NCBI GenBank assembly: GCA_035353175.1
Contig: DAOPZC010000106.1
Span: 1-10,688, forward strand
Direction: 5' to 3'
DNA: 10,688 nt
Origin: DAOPZC01 sp035353175
Lineage (GTDB): Bacteria > Verrucomicrobiota > Kiritimatiellia > RFP12 > UBA1067
In this document: one piece after another, positions 8,152 through 10,688 of the stretch
Layout of the letters: each line of letters starts with the position of its first letter
Position numbering within the stretch: position 1 is the first letter of the stretch
The notes under the pieces: model-generated
Databases searched by the model: none
Seen by the model: the letters and a program-made list of their open reading frames with translations, nothing else
What the model was told of the DNA's origin: nothing
Translations under genes and position numbers: made by a program

Positions 8152-8159
8152 GAGATCGG

Positions 8160-8166
8160 CCTCTGG
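8160..8166 (-). promoter_or_regulatory. Ribosome binding site deciding the start of the HydE-like gene
   Basis: On the minus strand this reads CCAGAGG, 8 bases before the ATG at 8151. The alternative in-frame ATG at 8232 is preceded by an AAC-rich stretch with no purine-rich site and lies within the end of the HemN-like gene. The downstream start is therefore preferred. Confidence 0.55.
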
Positions 8167-8221
8167 ATGATGGGTTTCGGCGGGGCGGCGCGCGGGGTCG
8201 GAAAGCCGCACGCGCCCAACC

Positions 8222-9661
8222 TCAAAGCGCATGGTTGTTGTTGTAGGGGTTCAAGTCACCGGCGACATAAGAAGTGCGGGGGAAAGGCATGAAGTCGCCG
8301 TGGTAGAACTGGTGCGCGACCTCGTCGGCAAAGAATTTGCCGACGCTGGTCAGCTCCACCTTCTCGCCGGTCTCCTCGATCAGGCCGGCTTCCCGCAGCG
8401 CTTGGCGTTTCTCGTGGAACACCGAATCGAACTCCACGCCGGTGTTGCGCAGGAAATCCTGTTTGCGGATGAAGTGGTTCTTCAGGGGCAGGATCGTGTT
8501 CCACCGCATCTGCTGGTCTTTGCTCCGGACGAGTCCCCGGTTGATGGGGATCTGGCGGTTGCCGATCATCCGGTAATACTCTTCGAACGATTGCGTGTTC
8601 AAGGCGTGGCGGTCGTTCAGGCTGCAGAACGCCGTCAGGCCGAGCCCGATCGTGTCGACCAGGTTGCAGCACTGGTCGTAGGCGTAGCGCGAATAGAAGC
8701 GTTTCTCCCGTGCGACGACGCGCCTGAGCAGATGCTCGTGGTACCCGTAATCGGCGCAGACGGTGCCTGCCATGGACTTCATCATGATCGTGTCGCGGAT
8801 GCCGACCAGCTCCTCGTCGTGATGGCTGACCTTGCGCGTGATCGTTCCGACCCGGTCGCCGTACGGAATGATTTTGAGCCGGTAGAACTGGATTTCTTCG
8901 GTGCCGAGGCCGCAGGCCTTGACCACCTCGTCATACCACAGCTCCAAGGTCTGGCCTGGGTAGCCGAAAATGTATTCGATGTCGAGCTGGATGCCGCGGG
9001 CCTTGCAGATCTCGATCGCCTCGCGGCTCTGTTCGGCGGTGTGGTGGCGGTTCATCCGTTTAAGGATGTCCGCGTCCATGGCTTGGACGCCGATCGTCAG
9101 CCGGTCGACGCCGTAGGCTTGCAGGAGGTCCAGCCGTTCGCGCCCCGTCTCGCCCAGCAGCGTCACCGGATCCACGTCGTAGTTGAACTGGCGGTTGGTC
9201 GAGAGGTCGAAGCACTCCGTGAAATCCTTCAGGAACCGCTCTAGCTGCTTGGGCGTCAGGAACGTGGGGGTTCCTCCGCCGATCAGCACGGAGCGCGCCG
9301 GGATTTTCGAGACGCCCAGCTTTTCACGCCAGAGGTCCATCTCGATCCTCAGCGCGTCCAGGTAGCGGTCCTTCTCCGCTTCGGAGTTGTAGCCGTAGAT
9401 GTTGGGATAGTGGCAGAACGTGCAGCACTTGATGCAGAACGGCAGATGCACGTAGATGACATAGCGTCCGTCGGCCGGCGGGTGATACGTGGAATCGATG
9501 ATCGTGTCTGCGGAGGCCGGCGGGTACATGGTGATCGCCGGATAGTGAACCGCCGGCAGGAAATCGTTTTCCTGGCAGATGAAGCCCCGCTGCTGAAGGC
9601 CCAGGTATTGTTCGAAACGTTCGTTCGCAAGATTCAAATGCTTTTCAGGTATCGCTGCCAT
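8222..9661 (-). CDS. HemN-like radical SAM protein (coproporphyrinogen dehydrogenase/HemW family)
   Basis: This 479-residue protein has the HemN/HemW layout. YVHLPFC leads into a CxxxCxxC cluster motif with Cys76, Cys80 and Cys83 (plus Cys79), followed by IGGGTPTFL (127-135), a DVDP strand (162-165), TIGVQAMD (189-196), FGYPGQT (232-238) and a C-terminal helical HemN_C-type region (about 375-450). True HemN has CxxxCxxCxC; here the position of the fourth Cys is Tyr85. This resembles HemW, yet the protein is about 100 residues longer than HemW. It is thus probably a paralogue with its own substrate rather than a proven haem-pathway oxidase, but a haem-related role cannot be excluded. The ATG has a GGGAG site 7 bases upstream. 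It is the first gene of the minus-strand block; its stop is 70 bp before the HydE-like start. Confidence 0.85.
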   Translation of the reverse strand: MAAIPEKHLNLANERFEQYLGLQQRGFICQENDFLPAVHYPAITMYPPASADTIIDSTYHPPADGRYVIYVHLPFCIKCCTFCHYPNIYGYNSEAEKDRYLDALRIEMDLWREKLGVSKIPARSVLIGGGTPTFLTPKQLERFLKDFTECFDLSTNRQFNYDVDPVTLLGETGRERLDLLQAYGVDRLTIGVQAMDADILKRMNRHHTAEQSREAIEICKARGIQLDIEYIFGYPGQTLELWYDEVVKACGLGTEEIQFYRLKIIPYGDRVGTITRKVSHHDEELVGIRDTIMMKSMAGTVCADYGYHEHLLRRVVAREKRFYSRYAYDQCCNLVDTIGLGLTAFCSLNDRHALNTQSFEEYYRMIGNRQIPINRGLVRSKDQQMRWNTILPLKNHFIRKQDFLRNTGVEFDSVFHEKRQALREAGLIEETGEKVELTSVGKFFADEVAHQFYHGDFMPFPRTSYVAGDLNPYNNNHAL

Positions 9662-9757
9662 ACGTTGTCTCCCTTTTGATTGCCAACCTGACTGCCGACA
9701 GGATAAAACCGGTGGCTTGGTCGACCCGAGCTGCCGGACCCCGTCCCCGACATCCGT

Positions 9758-10585
9758 TTAACTGCCCACCGCGCCGCGTTGCGGCGGCTGGCGCTGGGGA
9801 GGCGTGCCTTTGGCCTCCCTCCGCACGCGTTCCACGAAGCGGGCGACGGGGACCAGCATCGGCCCAGAACCGAGTCCGCCGACCGCGACATAACACTGCG
9901 GAAATTTTTTCTCGAGCTCGGCCAGCAGAACCTCCGCGTCGTCCGTCCGTCCGTCCGTCACATATCGGTTCGCCAGAAATCCGCACAGAGCCGGATAGGC
10001 GTCGATGTGTGAGTCGGTGACAATGCGCGTGAACGGCTCTTTCCGCGACAACATGTTGCGGAACATCTCCACATCCTCGGTCTTCTGTTTCATCGCCGCG
10101 AGCAACCCGCGGTTCGCGATGGCCATGCCGGTCACGTTCGCGTCGGGATATTTCTCGACGAGCAGGCCGAAGGCGCGGTTGGACTCCCGCGACCCCGAGC
10201 CTTCCTCGTCCAAGGCCTCCCGGTACAGGGAGGCCAGATCCTCGCCGTAGCGCGCCGCATCCTGTTCGTGCTGTTCGAGATTGCGCCGGGTGAGGGCGTC
10301 CATGTACGCCTGCATGGAGTCGTCGCTCTGGATTTCTTGCGGCAATTCTTGAAACGGGGCGCTTGTGCCCGCCTGCGCCGTGCGCGGCGGGTTCTGCGTC
10401 GCCGCCGCCAGCCGCTCGGCCGCCGCCTGAAGCGCGGCGCTCGTCTCCTTGAGTTCCCGGCAGAGCCGGAGGGCTTGTTCGTTGGCGCGGAATTGGCCGA
10501 GGCCCGTAAACACAACGGCCCCGGACGCCGCCAGCAGGATCAGCGAGATGACAAGGACGTTACGATTAGATGACACTTCTGACAT
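9758..10585 (-). CDS. Membrane-anchored coiled-coil/helical-repeat protein of unknown function
   Basis: I do not recognise this 275-residue protein. Residues 9-30 form one hydrophobic segment after a short polar N-terminus (MSEVSSNRN), giving a likely N-in signal anchor with the rest outside the membrane. Residues about 34-65 are Ala/Leu/Glu/Arg-rich and look like a coiled coil. A Gln/Pro-rich linker follows, and residues about 90-225 are alternating helices resembling TPR-like repeats (for example the NRAFGLLVEKYPDANV and DDAEVLLAELEKKFP stretches). The C-terminal tail is Pro/Gln/Arg-rich. The frame extends to a GTG at 10648, but only the ATG at 10585 has a clear ribosome site (GGGGGA). The stop is 96 bp upstream of the HemN-like gene, on the same strand. 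No terminator is visible between them, so co-transcription is possible. A scaffold or cell-envelope role is only a guess. Confidence 0.75.
   Translation of the reverse strand: MSEVSSNRNVLVISLILLAASGAVVFTGLGQFRANEQALRLCRELKETSAALQAAAERLAAATQNPPRTAQAGTSAPFQELPQEIQSDDSMQAYMDALTRRNLEQHEQDAARYGEDLASLYREALDEEGSGSRESNRAFGLLVEKYPDANVTGMAIANRGLLAAMKQKTEDVEMFRNMLSRKEPFTRIVTDSHIDAYPALCGFLANRYVTDGRTDDAEVLLAELEKKFPQCYVAVGGLGSGPMLVPVARFVERVRREAKGTPPQRQPPQRGAVGS
9941..9959 (+). repeat. GTCC tetranucleotide tandem repeat (4.75 units) inside a gene
   Basis: The plus strand reads GTCC four times followed by GTC. It lies inside the membrane-anchored protein gene, where the opposite strand encodes the T-D-G-R-T-D-D stretch. 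A tetranucleotide unit is not a multiple of three, so slippage would shift the frame. The tract is short and may simply be coding sequence in GC-rich DNA. Confidence 0.6.
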
Positions 10586-10588
10586 GCT

Positions 10589-10594
10589 TCCCCC
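10589..10594 (-). promoter_or_regulatory. Ribosome binding site deciding the start of the membrane-anchored protein
   Basis: On the minus strand this reads GGGGGA, followed by AGC and the ATG at 10585. The upstream in-frame starts, ATG at 10618 and GTG at 10648, have no comparable purine-rich site. The protein from 10585 also begins just before its membrane segment. Confidence 0.45.
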
Positions 10595-10639
10595 AAAAAA
10601 AATGGACCCAGGCCTCATTCCATAAAATCCATTCAATTG

Positions 10640-10667
10640 CTTATGCACTTGACTAAGGTTCTTTCAA
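10640..10667 (-). promoter_or_regulatory. Possible sigma70-type promoter of the membrane-anchored protein gene
   Basis: On the minus strand a TTGAAA box (10667-10662) is followed after 16 bases by CATAAG (10645-10640), which matches four of six bases of TATAAT. It lies in the locally AT-rich leader, 54 bases before the ATG at 10585. The -10 match is weak, so this is a suggestion only. Confidence 0.25.
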
Positions 10668-10688
10668 ATCGGCCAATGATTCCGGGTT

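Noticed and set aside
8152..8221. GC-rich inverted repeat (GGCGCG...CGCGCC) between the radical SAM genes
   Set aside because: The stem is 6 bp with a loop of about 18 bases and no T-run. It is too weak in this composition to call a terminator or attenuator.
8152..8232. A 27-residue N-terminal extension of the HydE-like protein
   Set aside because: The upstream ATG has no ribosome site and overlaps the preceding gene, and the added residues are not family-like.
7021..9244. Two long plus-strand frames (7021-8127 and 8231-9244)
   Set aside because: They are mirror frames of the two radical SAM genes, with compositionally biased, motif-free translations.
9662..9757. Possible promoter or terminator between the membrane-anchored gene and the HemN-like gene
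   Set aside because: I found no convincing -35/-10 pair and no hairpin with a T-run, only the ribosome site of the HemN-like gene.
10586..10648. A 21-residue extension of the membrane-anchored protein
   Set aside because: It would need a GTG or ATG without a ribosome site, and it would cross the GGGGGA site and the T-rich leader.

Overview
The window is about 10.7 kb of GC-rich DNA with seven complete protein genes and one gene cut off at the left edge. I see no rRNA, tRNA, CRISPR array or insertion sequence. There is no taxonomic marker gene. The base composition, a large exotic glycoside-hydrolase-like protein, oxygen-sensitive radical SAM enzymes and a 2[4Fe-4S] ferredoxin suggest a polysaccharide-degrading, probably anaerobic bacterium. 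A member of the PVC group (Kiritimatiellota, Lentisphaerota or Verrucomicrobiota) or Planctomycetota would fit, but this is inference only.

Layout. Positions 1-2031 (+) carry the C-terminal 676 codons of a TIM-barrel glycoside-hydrolase-like protein with a beta-rich insertion and a C-terminal beta-sandwich. It converges, 15 bp away, on a minus-strand block of six genes running from 9661 down to 2047. In transcription order these are: a HemN-like radical SAM protein (9661-8222), a HydE/BioB-like radical SAM protein (8151-7171), a ten-helix EamA/DMT transporter (7166-6252), a small two-cluster ferredoxin (6189-5989), a predicted exported protein with two tandem SAM-methyltransferase modules (5967-3868), and an NhaC-type Na+/H+ antiporter (3801-2047). 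Gaps are 70, 4, 62, 21 and 66 bp, so the block looks like an operon. Upstream of it, separated by 96 bp and on the same strand, is a membrane-anchored coiled-coil/helical-repeat protein of unknown function (10585-9758).

How the genes may work together. Two radical SAM enzymes of cofactor-biosynthesis type, a ferredoxin that could feed them electrons, a small-molecule transporter and a methyltransferase-like protein look like a small-molecule or cofactor pathway. I cannot match this gene set to a described pathway. It is the best candidate here for an undescribed system. The duplicated methyltransferase with an export signal is the oddest single protein, because SAM is not known to be available outside the cytoplasm.
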